Positions 30,790 through 41,552 of a stretch of 64,000 nt of DNA are shown one piece after another (the first letter of the stretch is position 1; each line of letters starts with the position of its first letter). A model generated the notes under the pieces. The model searched no databases. It saw nothing but the letters and a program-made list of their open reading frames with translations, and was not told where the DNA came from. The stretch is taken from NCBI RefSeq assembly GCF_030247195.1, contig NC_080672.1, forward strand, positions 306,745,115-306,809,114, in the 5' to 3' direction. Source of the stretch: Topomyia yanbarensis. Its lineage: Eukaryota; Arthropoda; Insecta; Diptera; Culicidae. Position numbers and translations under genes: made by a program.

Positions 30790-33700
30790 TTTCATTAAGA
30801 TTTAGCAAAATAACCGGAATGATCTAAACCGCATAACTAGCCTATACTCAAATGGTTCTTCTGACGCTGCAGACTCGCTATCTGCGAATATTTCTCCATC
30901 ACCCAAAAGAAAACGAACAAACAATATCCCGAGGGAATAGTGCTTCTTGCTTTTATAACATTTTGCTCTTTTACATATAATTTACATTTCATTTCAATGG
31001 CTTATATAGAAAATTTCTTTCACGATGATATAGACAGTTATAATGCGAGTGTTTCAATGAATAATAGTAAATCGCTGAATATTTTGCAATGGAATATAAG
31101 GGGTATGAATGAGCTTTGTAAATTTGATCAAATTTTGCAAACATTGGATCGTTGCAATAAATTAATTGATGTGCTTGTTATCGGGGAAACGTGGATCAAG
31201 TCGGGCAATGAAGATATCTTTAAAATTAGGGGCTATAATGGGATTTTTTTTCCTGTAGAGAACAATCGAACGGTGGAGTAGCTATCTACGTCAGGAAGAA
31301 TATTTCTCATAGAGTAGTGCTGAACACTGTTGTTAACGGCTTTCATCATGCTCACATCGAACTCTGCATAATGCAACATTATTTCGATGTGCATTGTTTT
31401 TATCGCCCTCCATCTTACGATATTGGTCAATTCCTTACCAAGCTTGAAAGTGTTCTCGCTTCCGCTTCAAATTCGCGCCCCTGTTTCATTGTAGGAGATC
31501 TCAATATACCGGTTAACCTATCGAATAACAATGTCGTCTCACGTTATAAAACTCTCCTGGAATCGTATGGTTTCATATGTACGAACACATTTCCGACTCG
31601 CCCAGCTAGTTCAAATATTCTTGATCACGTTGTTTGTAGACTGGAGGATGCTGCTCGCTTACGAAACGACACGGTTTACACCATAGTTAGTGATCACGTT
31701 CAAATTATATCTTCATATAAACTTGCAGTAAAAAGAGAACCCGTTAATTTGACTAAATCAATAATCAATCATGAAAAACTCAATAACGACTTCCAAAATT
31801 TCATAGAAAACATCGAGTTGATTGATGATGTAGATGTATGTCTTACAAATATCATCACAACCTACAATTCTTTACTTGCGGAAAACACTAGAACGGTCTC
31901 CAAAACTTTTAAATGTAAAGGCGTTTTTTGCCCCTGGATCAATTTCGATTTGTGGACACTGATTAAAATCAAAAGTAATTATCTGAAACGAGTAAAAAAT
32001 AACCCCAATGATGAAAACCTCAAAGCTCTTCTGCAACACATAACTAAAAAAGTTAATGTAATGAAAAAGCGGTGCAAAAAGGCCTACTTTGAAAACCTTC
32101 TATCCAACACAACTCATTCAAAACTTTGGAAAAATATTAATACCATTTTTGGTCGTTCAAAGTCGGATGTTTCCATCAGCCTAATTTCCAATGATATCGG
32201 AGTCACTGAGACTAAAGAAGTATGTAATGTTTTCAACGAATATTTCTCTAGTATTGGCAAAAATTTGTCTGACAATATTCCCACGAGTCCCAACTCAAAT
32301 CCTATTACAAATATACAACACGTCCAAGAAACAATCTTCTTGCGTCCTGCAACCATAAACGAAGTGATCCTTTTGATTAAAGACCTCGAAAAAAATAACA
32401 GTTGTGGTCCTGATAAGATCCCCGCTAGTGTTCTTAAGAGTAACTGTACCACTTTTGCAAATATCCTAACCAAAGCTTTTAATTTAATAATTCAAACCGG
32501 CAGGTACCCAGACTGTTTAAAAATAGCCCGAGTAATTCCAATTTTCAAAGCTGGTGATCCAAACCAACCTTCCAACTATAGACCAATTTCAACATTGTGC
32601 GTTTTCAATAAAATTCTTGAGAAATTGCTCATCACTCGACTACTCGAGTTTTTGAACAAACACAACATAATTTACAACTACCAGTATGGGTTCAGACAGG
32701 GCTGCAGCACTTTAATTGCAATGACCGAACTAATTGATTCCATCATTAGTCAAATTGATAGCAAAAGAATTGTTGGTGCCCTTTTTCTGGACCTAAAAAA
32801 AGCATTCGATACTCTGGATCACTCAATCCTGCTTAAGAAGTTAGAATGCTATGGTATCAGAGGATTATCAAATCATATTATTCGTAGCTATCTGTCGCAT
32901 AGGAATCAATTCGTATCTATTGGAGACTCGTGTAGCTCTCATAGACCAATAGAAATAGGAGTGCCCCAAGGCAGTAATATTGGGCCACTGTTATTTTTAT
33001 TGTATATCAATGACCGAGGTAGACTCGGGTTAAAAGGGACTCCTCGTCTTTTCGCGGATGACACCGCGTTGTTCTACCCGAACAACAACTGCCTGGATAT
33101 TGTACGCCACATTGAATCGGATTTAAAAACACTAACGACCTATTTCAACGAAAACCTTCTTTCCTTGAACCTATCAAAAACTAAATATATGCTGTTTCGT
33201 TCATCTAGAAGAGCTATAGGCGTGCATCCAGACCCAAGAATGGGACAGTCTGTAATTCAGGAAACTAACTGCTTCAAATATTTAGGACTTCGCTTAGACC
33301 CCACACTCTCCTGGATTGAGCATATAACATCTATAGAGAGAAAAGTTGCATCGTTATGTGGGGCTATGCGTAAAGTATGCTCTTTTGTTACCCAGCATGT
33401 ACTTCTAAAATTTTATTATGCGCACATCCACTCATTGCTGAACTACCTTGTATCTGTGTGGGGCCGTGCCAGTATTTCGAATCTGAAAAAGCTACAAACG
33501 CTTCAAAACAGATGTCTTAAAATTATTTATAAAAAACCATTTATGTACCCTACTATTTTGTTATACAATAATAATGCCCATAACATTTTACCTTTGCTTG
33601 GGTTGACTAACTACCAAACAATAATGTACATCCACAATGCTTTGCATAATACTATTGCTCATAATAATCTAGAATTTACGACAGGAATTCGAGCTCACAG

Positions 33701-34271
33701 CACCAGACAAGCCAATCATTTATTATACTCCAGAGTATCCACGAACCTTGGTCAAAGACGCATTTCTTTCATCGGACCTAAGTTATTCAACCAGCTTCCT
33801 ACTGATTTAAAGCAAATAACATGTCGCACTCGTTTCCAAGCAAAATTGAAACTAATTTTAAAAAATAAAATAGGAGAATTTTTAATATAAACTTCGTTCA
33901 CCACCAATCGAGCTTATTCCTTTAGCTATAATTGGTTAACATTTTTTTAAATAAAAACAATTGATAAATGCATTTTTTCTAGCAATAAGTAATAAATAAA
34001 TTTAAATTATTATGAGCTTCCTGCAAAGCTACGATGGGACCCTTAAAAGGATCCTTTTCCGCTGGGTACTCGCCGTAGCTTCTTGTCAAATTTTGTGTTT
34101 TGTCGGTCTCGTATTGTTTTTTTTTTGTTCTCAGCGTTTCCGCGATTCGTAACTTTGTTTTGTTGTGCTGACCTTTTTTTTGTACGCTGAGAACTGATGT
34201 GTCCACTACCAGGGGGCTCCGTTTGTGAGCTTTTTAGTGTGGGGATAAGAGGCGAGCTATTAAAAAAAAAA
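30790..34271 (+). mobile_element. CR1/Jockey-like retrotransposon, 5'-truncated, poly(A)-ended
   Basis: It begins with the last codons of an ORF1 (a Ser-rich tail with PSPKRKRTNNIPRE and a stop at about 30940), continues into a nearly complete ORF2 (30997-33890), then a 3' UTR of about 370 bases and an A-run at 34260-34270. The 3' UTR contains a GGGACCCTTAAAAGGATCC palindromic block near 34035. The 5' junction is approximate because the upstream sequence is the hAT BED remnant. The clade is not certain: the RT resembles CR1-like elements, whereas the A-tail is commoner in Jockey. Confidence 0.8.
30997..33890 (+). pseudogene. ORF2 (endonuclease + reverse transcriptase), single frameshift
   Basis: ORF2 nicks target DNA and reverse transcribes element RNA. 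The first 95 codons (30997-31281) carry the endonuclease start LNILQWNIRGMNE and the VIGETWIK block. A one-base shift near 31268 moves the reading to the long frame, open from before 31317 to 33890 (857 codons from that ATG). That frame has SGGVAIYVRKN, FIVGDLNIPV, ILDHVV and VSDHVQIISS, completing the endonuclease catalytic set. The RT follows: NNSCGPDKIPASVLK, IPIFKAGD, YRPISTLCVFNKILEK, YGFRQGCST, FLDLKKAFDTLDH, IGVPQGSNIGPLLFLLYIND and the catalytic LFADDTALF near 33055. The thumb and C-terminus reach the stop. Apart from the one shift it is intact, so it is the youngest retrotransposon in the window. Confidence 0.85.
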
Positions 34272-34766
34272 TGTGTTGCTTTTTTGTTCTCAGAAGTTGA
34301 ATTTCAAAAATATCAACATTGAACATGATAATCAAACAATGAATACGAAGTTGACTATTTTGTTAAAGAAGAAAATCTTTGATGTGGATGCCAATTACCA
34401 ATATAGATCTCTACGTGTCATATAATATATCAAATAATGTTGCCTCTTTAAACGTGCTTTATTTCAATTCTGCTCACTCATAACACTGTGCATAGCTCTG
34501 TGCATACAACTGTAAACTACGCAGAGCTGTGCGAGCTGCGTACACATTTCTTCGTCTATTTCAGTTGTGTGAGAACTGATTTTATCATTTTATTTTGCCT
34601 GTGCACAGTTCTGAAGCGAGCTGTGTGAGATGCCCGAGATCGTGCGATGGCATTGTGTGTAAGAGACCTACCGGCGCGCACTCGCACTCTCAATGAAAAT
34701 ACGTTAGCGTGTGATAGCTCTTTTCTCTCAATGAACACTGATGAGCAAACCATCTCTGGAGAAAGG

Positions 34767-37700
34767 GTCTTCCAAACTTCCTACTGCGGCAAGTATCCAT
34801 TTATTTTGAATAATTTAAGCGCTGAAATGTTCCCTGATTCCAGTTCTTCGTTAATTACCAGCACATTATCAGTATCAGCATCAGCACATTACCAGCATCA
34901 GAACCAGATGCCGTATTTCATGTCAGACACCCGCAGTTGTTTACAAGAGGAACATAGTCCAGCTGCATTTCACGAAATATCGTTTCTTCGGTCACCGGGA
35001 CGCACACTTGCCACCAGTCGTGAGGAAGCCCTTAGTCCCCCCATCACAGTCGAGCCCTTCCTGCCAGCGGCCAGCAGCCGTCCCGGTCCTGTGGTAGAGT
35101 TGGGACAAGGGGTCTTCCGCAAACCTACTACAGGTAAGTACAATGCATCTGCGAGCTCTTCCTTGCCTCAAAGCTCTTTGATTTCCAGCCTTGGTCAACG
35201 ACAGGACAAGCTGCTGTTATACTATCAAAATGTCAACCGTTGAACAATATCGTCTTACAGTCTCTGATAAGAGTTTTGACATCATTGTCCTCGTCGAAAC
35301 GTGGTTGAACGATGACACACTTTCCAGTCAGGTGTTCGGTACCGGCTACGAGGTGTTTCGTTGTGACCGGAACCCGAACAATAACCGAAAATCTACCGGA
35401 GGGGGCGTATTAGTAGCAATTAATTCCTGTTTGAAGGCAAGAGCTGTCGAGAATATTTCTTGGGTTTGCCTTGAGCAGGTTTGGACGATTACCGAGCTTG
35501 GAGACCGTAAGTTGTACCTGTTCCACCCGACCGCGCTCGTGACATCGAATATGTCGAAGCACACTGCAGCTCGGTTTTTACGATCCTCGAATATGCTAAT
35601 ACAGTTGATGAGATCATGGTGGTAAGCGATTTTAACCTTCCTAACATTTCATGGAAATCTTCCCGCAATGGATTTCTTTATCCGGATTCCGACCATTCCG
35701 TTTTCCACCCAGGTGCAGTGAGACTACTTGACAGCTATAGCTCAGCCACATTACTACAAATTAATCCTATTACCAATGAGAATAGCCACCACCTCGACCT
35801 TTGTTTTGTCAGCGATCAGGTCTCCGCCACATCAATAGCTCCCTCTCCTCTAGTAAAACTAATAGCGCATCATCCTCCATTGATCGCCAAGCTTGATAGC
35901 ACTGTGGTGCAATGTGACTTCGATATTTCACCGCTCTCCGTCTTCTACGATTTTCGTAAAGCTAACCATCAAAGTATCGCAGACCTTCTTTCCACAATCG
36001 ATTGGGAAAATATTCTAGACCCCGAGGATACCGAAACCGCAGCTCAAACTTTTTCCAACGTTCTGGGATACGTTATTGACAGGCACGTTCCGAAGAAAGT
36101 TCACCATCGACAAGCCGGCCCTCCATGGCTAACGAGTACGCTACGACGGCTCAAATCCATCAAAAGAGCTGCCCTGCGGAGATTTACCAAATATCGCACA
36201 ATACCACTCAGAAACTATTACGTTAGTCTCAACCACGCTTATAAACGAGCCAGTCAACACTCTTTCTTTCGATATCAGCAAAATATTCAGCGCGACCTTA
36301 AGTCGCATCCTAAACGTTTCTGGAAATACGTGAACAAGCAGTGCAAGGAATCTGGACTACCGTCGTCTATGACTTTCAATGGTAACACAGCTACCACATC
36401 TCGAGACATATGTGCACTTTTTTCGGAAAAATTCGCGAATGTATTCACAGATGAGGCACTAACTATTGAGCAAATCGAACTCGCTGCTAGTAAAGCTCCA
36501 CTTGTAGGCCAAGCTTTGGGTGGTATCGATGTCGACGCAACGATGATTACCAGAGCTTCCTCTCGGCTTAAGTCATCTTTCAATTTGGGACCCGACGGGT
36601 TCCCCTATGTTATCCTGAAAGGCATATTGAAGCTTTGATTACTCCGCTTCTTCATATCTTTCGAGCATTTATTGCTAGAGGAGTTTTTCCATCTTGCTGG
36701 AAATACGCGAACATGTTCCCAGTTCACAAAAAGGGTAATAAGCGAGACGCCAATAATTGCCGTGGAATAACTTCATGGAGTGCTGTTTCGAAGTTGTTTG
36801 AGCTGGTGATTATGGAACCTCTTTAGGCACATTGTAAGCAGTACCTAAGTGACGATCAACACGGCTTCACGTCCGGACGGTCAACTGTGTCTAACCTGCT
36901 GTGTTTAACATCCTACATAACAGAGAGTATGGAACATCGTGGTCAAACCGACGTTGTTTACACCGACTTATCTGCAGCTTTCGATAAGATAAATCACGAT
37001 ATCGCAATCGCAAAAATGGAGAGATTTTGAATAAATGGTAGTGTTTTGCAGCTGTTTCGATCCTACCTCACAGACCGAGAGATAGCGGTCGTCATAGGAG
37101 ACTGTCAGGATCCCACCTTCATTTCTACGTCAGGAATACCTCAAGGAAGCCACTTGGGACCATTGATGTTTCTGCTATACTTCAATGATGAACATCTAGT
37201 TCTGAGGACTCCACGATTGTCCTTCGCAGATGACCTCAAGATATTTCGACTAATTCGTTCAATTGAAGATTGCAGATTACTCCAACAGCAAGTTGATGTC
37301 ATTGCTGATTGGTGTAACATGAATCGCATGTGCGTGAACCCGAAGAAGTGGTCGGTTATATCGTTTTCACGGAAAAGGGATTCGATTCATTTTAACTACC
37401 GTCTACTAGAAACAGACATTGAATGCGTCAGCCACGTTAAAGATCTGGGAGTGATTCTGGATTCTCAACTTACGTTTAAGCAACACGTCTCCGGTAAAGC
37501 ATCTCGAGCCCTGGGATGCATCTTCAGAATAGCCAAAAATTTTACGGATATTTATTGTCTCAAATCGCTCTACTGTTCTTTATCGCGATCAATACTAGAA
37601 TATTGCTCTGAAGTTTGGAGTCCAAACTACAATAACGGCGTTGAGAGAATACAGTCAGTTCAGCGTCGGTTTTTACGTTTCGCGCTTCGTAGATTGCCGT

Positions 37701-38030
37701 GGAGAGATCCTTCCCGACTACCACGCTATGAAAACCGGTGTCAGCTAATTCAACTAGAGCCCCTACATGTTCGAAGGAATACTACAAGAGCTTTGTTCAT
37801 TCGCTGACACTCTACAAGGTCGTATAGATGCCCCAGCTATTTTGGAACAAATCAACATAAACGTCGCACCTCGAGCACTACGCAACAACATTATGTTCAG
37901 ATTACCATTCCGACGCACTAACTATAGTATGTATGGAGCCATCACTGGTCTGCAGCGAATTCATTCGATTTCAACGTTTCTCGACAAACTCTGCGTATAC
38001 GTTTTTCCAGACTGTTTAATCAATTAGCTA
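34767..38030 (+). pseudogene. ORF2 (endonuclease + reverse transcriptase) of the Jockey-like element
   Basis: After the linker, LLLYYQNVNR (about 35210) starts the ORF2 protein. Endonuclease blocks are FDIIVLVETWLND, TGGGVLVAINS, SDFNLPNISW (35622) and LDLCFVSD. RT blocks include LKSSFNLGPDGFPYVILK (36571-36620), MFPVHKKGN, an internal stop near 36640, DQHGFTSGRST, YTDLSAAFDKINHD with another stop nearby, SGIPQGSHLGPLMFLLYFND, and the catalytic LSFADDLKIF near 37220. The C-terminal thumb and tail (SVQRRFLRFALRRLPWRDPSRL) lead to a stop near 38026. At least four frame changes or stops inactivate it. The same family as the remnant at 6620-9615. Confidence 0.85.
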
Positions 38031-38119
38031 ACAACACTTGACATTTTTATTCTTTGTTTTTAATTATTGTATGACTATAGTTAGGTGAATCTTTTAGCAC
38101 TAATAAACTTATAAACGCG

Positions 38120-38420
38120 GTCTCAAGCGGGAACGCGATAAAGTATCGGTCACGTCCGGAAGTCTCTACTCTAGGTCCTAGCAACCTAATCTCATGCCTT
38201 CAGTTGGACCAATAAAAAATGACGCTGACATTTCATGGCGACATGACCTGTAACTCTATAAGTGATATGGAGAAACTGACTCTTCTAGTATCTGTACCGC
38301 AATTATGCGAATAGCCACATGGTTATAAAATCGAATTCATGCACGCGAAGCTACATACACGCTAACGCAAGCGACAAACACGTTAATATATAAACGCTCG
38401 AGTCCTTCGCGATTATCCAT
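38120..38420 (+). repeat. Diverged direct repeat, copy A
   Basis: Text with CCTTCAGTTGGACCAAT, AAAAATGACGCTGA and GTGATATGGA, followed by ACGCGAAGCTACAT-type CG-containing words, matches 39270-39620 in the same orientation. The MITE at 38466-39214 lies between the two copies. Confidence 0.7.
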
Positions 38421-38465
38421 GCACATTTACGCCTACGATATCGCAAACATGAAAACACTCGTTGA

Positions 38466-39214
38466 CTGTTGTGCTATCTTATGACAAGCACATTTCCGAG
38501 AAAAACAATTTTTAAAGTTTGAGATTGAGTATCTTGAAACTTATAACTAGTATAAACAATTCAAAGAAGACAATTGATGCTTCTATCTATTTTGTATTAA
38601 TCTCTCAAATATTACGAAGATTGGTTAACTATATGGCGAGTTTTTACTATAAATGTAAACAAAAGTCGCACTCACACATGTCATAGGTGTGTAGTGATGA
38701 CAAAATTTGTATGGCGTGTCATAATCGTGCATGGAAAATTTTCCATAGAAAAGATTCACCAATTATGAACTTTAATTCATATCTTTGGCTTCATTTGGCC
38801 TATAAACAATTTTTTAGATGCATTTCGAAGGAAATGAGTCAGGGAATCTAGAAAAATAGTTATTTTTGGTTACAGTGTTGCCAAATATGCTATATTTCCA
38901 GTTTAAAACTTAAACTGCATTTTTCTCACAATTCATGTATTTTTGTTTTGAAAATAATTGTGCCATTGTGTTCCTCAAACTTTTTTATACATAAAAACAT
39001 CTTATACATCAAGATAACCTGAGCCAATCCCCAGACAGAGTCATTTTAAGCAAAAAATAAAAAAATCTCTGCGCGTTTTTTGCTATACCTCATCGTCCAA
39101 GCAGAATGTCAAAATTCTGAAAACGCTACTTTGTGGAGATATTTTAGACAAGTGATGTGGCATATCTAACTCAGCTTACCCCAAAATGGCGTTTGTCATA
39201 AGATAGCACAACAG
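38466..39214. mobile_element. MITE family TTGTGCTATCTTATGAC, intact copy
   Basis: Inverted ends CTGTTGTGCTATCTTATGAC and GTCATAAGATAGCACAACAG bound 749 bp of AT-rich noncoding DNA. It is the reverse-oriented, uninterrupted counterpart of 11863-14613 and serves as the reference for locating insertions there. The terminus-like sequence near 63438 is a third copy. No clear target duplication was found. Confidence 0.85.
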
Positions 39215-39234
39215 CGACGATTTATGAATTTACA

Positions 39235-39620
39235 AACCCGGTGTCAAGAGTGTAGCTTACAAACGCCCGTATTCGCACTATCATGAATCGGATACGTCCT
39301 GAAGTCAATACTCGCCTCTAGCAGCCTAGGTCAATGCCTTTAGTTGGACCAATTAAAAATGATGCTAATATCCACTAGACAACACGTTCCATGGTGAGAT
39401 GACCGGGAACCCTAGTGATATGGAAGAACTCATCTGAGCCATATACCGAAAATTAAGTATAAGATTAACGGTCCGCGCAATCATCCAAGAACACACGCGA
39501 ATATGCGTATGGACACAAGGTTATGAAAGCGAATTTATGCATACGAGGTTACATGAACGCTAAAGCGTGCGACATGCAAACGCCCACGCGATCGAACACG
39601 TAAACTAACAAACATTCGAG
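39235..39620 (+). repeat. Diverged direct repeat, copy B
   Basis: Parallel to 38120-38420: CCTTTAGTTGGACCAATT, AAAATGATGCTAAT, GTGATATGGAAG and GCATACGAGGTTACATGAACGC occur in the same order. The copies look like two units of an old CG-rich tandem repeat. Confidence 0.7.
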
Positions 39621-39852
39621 CCCCTCCTGATGGAATACGCGAAACCGCTATGTCCGCACATATTTGAACCGTACAATAAATATCACATTCAGAATCACGG
39701 CCCGCTGCAATTGACCTTAAGCGGTGTTTTAGTGAGTAGCATTTCCCGTCTCGTCTGCAATTGTAGCGAGTGATTCTGACGGGGAGCTCTTCCGAGAGCC
39801 TAACTCTACAGCTCCAGTAGGACAACTGTCGAAAAAATTGATAAATAACGAT

Positions 39853-40058
39853 TCAAGGAAGAGCAAAGAGTTGAAGGAGGAAAGTTTAGAAAAGCGTGGA
39901 ATAAGGTTATATGAGCAAGCGTTTCCTGGCGGCTTTTGTCTTCTACCAAAGGAGTCAGGTTATTTTGGCATTTGAAATGCGAATCGTCTGAGTCTTCAGC
40001 ATATCCGGACTAGCGTATAGTAACTTGGTACTCTACTTTGTCGAATCCGACAGGGTTC
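39853..40058 (+). repeat. Interspersed repeat, copy 2 (partner at 1711-1860)
   Basis: Matches the first copy over TCAAGGAAGAGCAAAGAGTTG, AAGTTTAGAAAAG, TATTTTGGCATTTGAAATG and the CTTGGTACTCTACTTT-like end. It has an additional GCAAGCGTTTCCTGGCGGCT-containing block. Confidence 0.6.
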
Positions 40059-40358
40059 AGATCATTGAAACCGATACTTTCCTTAATACTTAGGTACTTT
40101 TGGATTTCATGTGTTATGTAAATTATGAAAGAAAGTCGTAATAAAGTAAATTATGAAAGCTTGCATGTCTTCACCATTTTTTTAAAATATGTTGTTCAAC
40201 TACTTTAATAAAGAATGTCAAGCTCTATTTGGAACCGCTCAAAAGTTGACTTTATGTTCTTAATAAAATTAGAACAATCATAGCCATTAAGTAAATGGTA
40301 TTTAGTAGTAATAAAAGTGATATTTCAAGCTAAATTCGCATTTTTGACCACTGTGCAT

Positions 40359-41544
40359 TAGGGCATTGCAAAAAAACTTTTTTTTGATTCTCAAAGACAA
40401 TTTTGACCCCAAAATCCCCTATTTTTCATTATTTTTCTGCTTTGTGAAGCAAATCATACATATTTTGGAGTTTTTCTAATGTGAGCAAATCTCAGAAATC
40501 GAATGGAACCTTTTTGACCCATGTCCGAATACGGGAAGTTGGGGTTACAGGACCTTTTGTCTTTAATATTAAATTTTATAATTTTCTCGTACATATATCT
40601 CTATTATTCTTCAATCAATTTTCATGAAATGTAGCTTGTTGAACGCGGAAAATTCTTATGAATACAACGAAAATGAATTCGTTAGCGGTAAAATTCAGAA
40701 ACATCAAATTTTTGGACATTAACTCTACAAATCACATTTTTTTCGTTAAATGTCCTAATGCCTCAACTTCCCCTATTTTTCCAGGATGGAAACTTTTCTC
40801 ATGTGATCCTCAAGCGTATTTTACACTAAAAGTAGTAAATTTAATAATAATTTTGTTGTTAAATGGAGTTAATATGTGCAATTTTATGATAAAAATGTGA
40901 AATCGAGACTATATATAAGATAATTTGATGTTTCTGAATTTTACCGATAACGAATCTATTTTTATTGTGTTCCTAAGGATTTTTCACGTTTAACAAGGTA
41001 CATTTTATGAGAATTGATTGAAGAATAATACAGATATATGTACGAGAAAATGATAAAATTTAATATTAATGACAAAAGGCCCTATAACCCCAACTTCCCG
41101 TATTCGGACAAAGGTCAAAAAGGTTCCGTTCGATTTTTGAGATTTTTTTACATTAGAAAAACTCCAAAATATGTATGATTTGCATCACGGAGCAGAAAAA
41201 TTATTAAAAATAGGGAATTTTGAGTCCAAAATGACCCAGTACTCCACTTTCCCCTATTCGTCTAGAAACAGGAATATCTTCCTTCAAATACTAAGGTTAT
41301 TTACTTTAAAAAGAGGTATAAATTTTAATTTTCTGATTGCTACTTCAAAAGTTATAGCATTTAATATATTTTTCCTCCATATTTTCCCATATTATCAATT
41401 TCAAAAATTTCAATCGAAGTGGGCGGGGGTCTAAAATTGTCCAAATGATGTGAAATTTGGCATCTGAGCTTACTTTGACATTTGTCACAATATGAGAGGG
41501 GGGGCCTTTGAGGAGTCAAAAAAAAATTTTTTTGCGATGCCCTA
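40359..41544. mobile_element. Foldback hAT-like element, 8-bp duplication CTGTGCAT
   Basis: Ends TAGGGCATTGCAAAAAAA and TTTTTTTGCGATGCCCTA are inverted repeats. CTGTGCAT flanks both sides (40351-40358, 41545-41552). Long inverted arms, including ACTCCAAAATATG, TTTTTGACC and CCCAACTTCCCG (about 40400-40720 against 40930-41230), make it fold back. The right part (41240-41520) is extra. Short open frames in the arms have no motif. Confidence 0.85.
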
Positions 41545-41552
41545 CTGTGCAT

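Larger units (their letters stand above)
29779..30790 (+). pseudogene. BED-finger remnant of hAT transposase, split by a nested hAT
   Basis: An ATG at 29779 opens MAKSMLAE up to the nested element at 29805. The frame resumes at 30649-30656 (duplicated CAGAAAG) as SVVENFFFEKAD. After a one-base shift it continues as LVKVACCNLCDVNAKQLSLLG to about 30770. The aromatic-rich start (VVENFF) and CxxC followed by LSLLGG-like text fit the BED zinc finger that opens hAT transposases and binds the terminal repeats. The His pair and the catalytic domain are gone, displaced by the retrotransposon that follows. It is therefore a small relic of the transposase of the 29406-34758 element. Confidence 0.55.
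29406..34758. mobile_element. hAT element (level 2) with 8-bp duplication GAGAAAGG
   Basis: Termini CAGAGATGG and CCATCTCTG are perfect inverted repeats flanked by GAGAAAGG at 29398-29405 and 34759-34766. Subterminal regions on both sides are rich in CTCTGTGC/GCGCACTC-type words. It contains a remnant of its own transposase N-terminus (BED finger, 29779 onward), a second hAT element at 29805-30648, and a CR1/Jockey-like retrotransposon at about 30790-34271. Without these, the element would be about 1 kb. It interrupts the linker between ORF1 and ORF2 of the Jockey-like host. Confidence 0.85.
28200..38115 (+). mobile_element. Jockey-like non-LTR retrotransposon carrying a 5.4-kb hAT insertion
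   Basis: The order is 5' UTR, ORF1 with a PHD-like zinc finger (28477-29266), a linker, and ORF2 with endonuclease and reverse transcriptase (about 34767-38030), then a short AT-rich 3' UTR. The linker text (EALDPPTTVQ...SRPGPV) at 29316-29388 recurs at 35026-35095, showing a tandem duplication of about 350 bp in the linker. Reading across the hAT element at 29406-34758 joins the linker smoothly (..GGAGTAGAGAAAGG / GTCTTCC..), paralleling the second linker copy. ORF2 has several stops and frameshifts. The exact ends and target duplication were not resolved. Confidence 0.8.
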
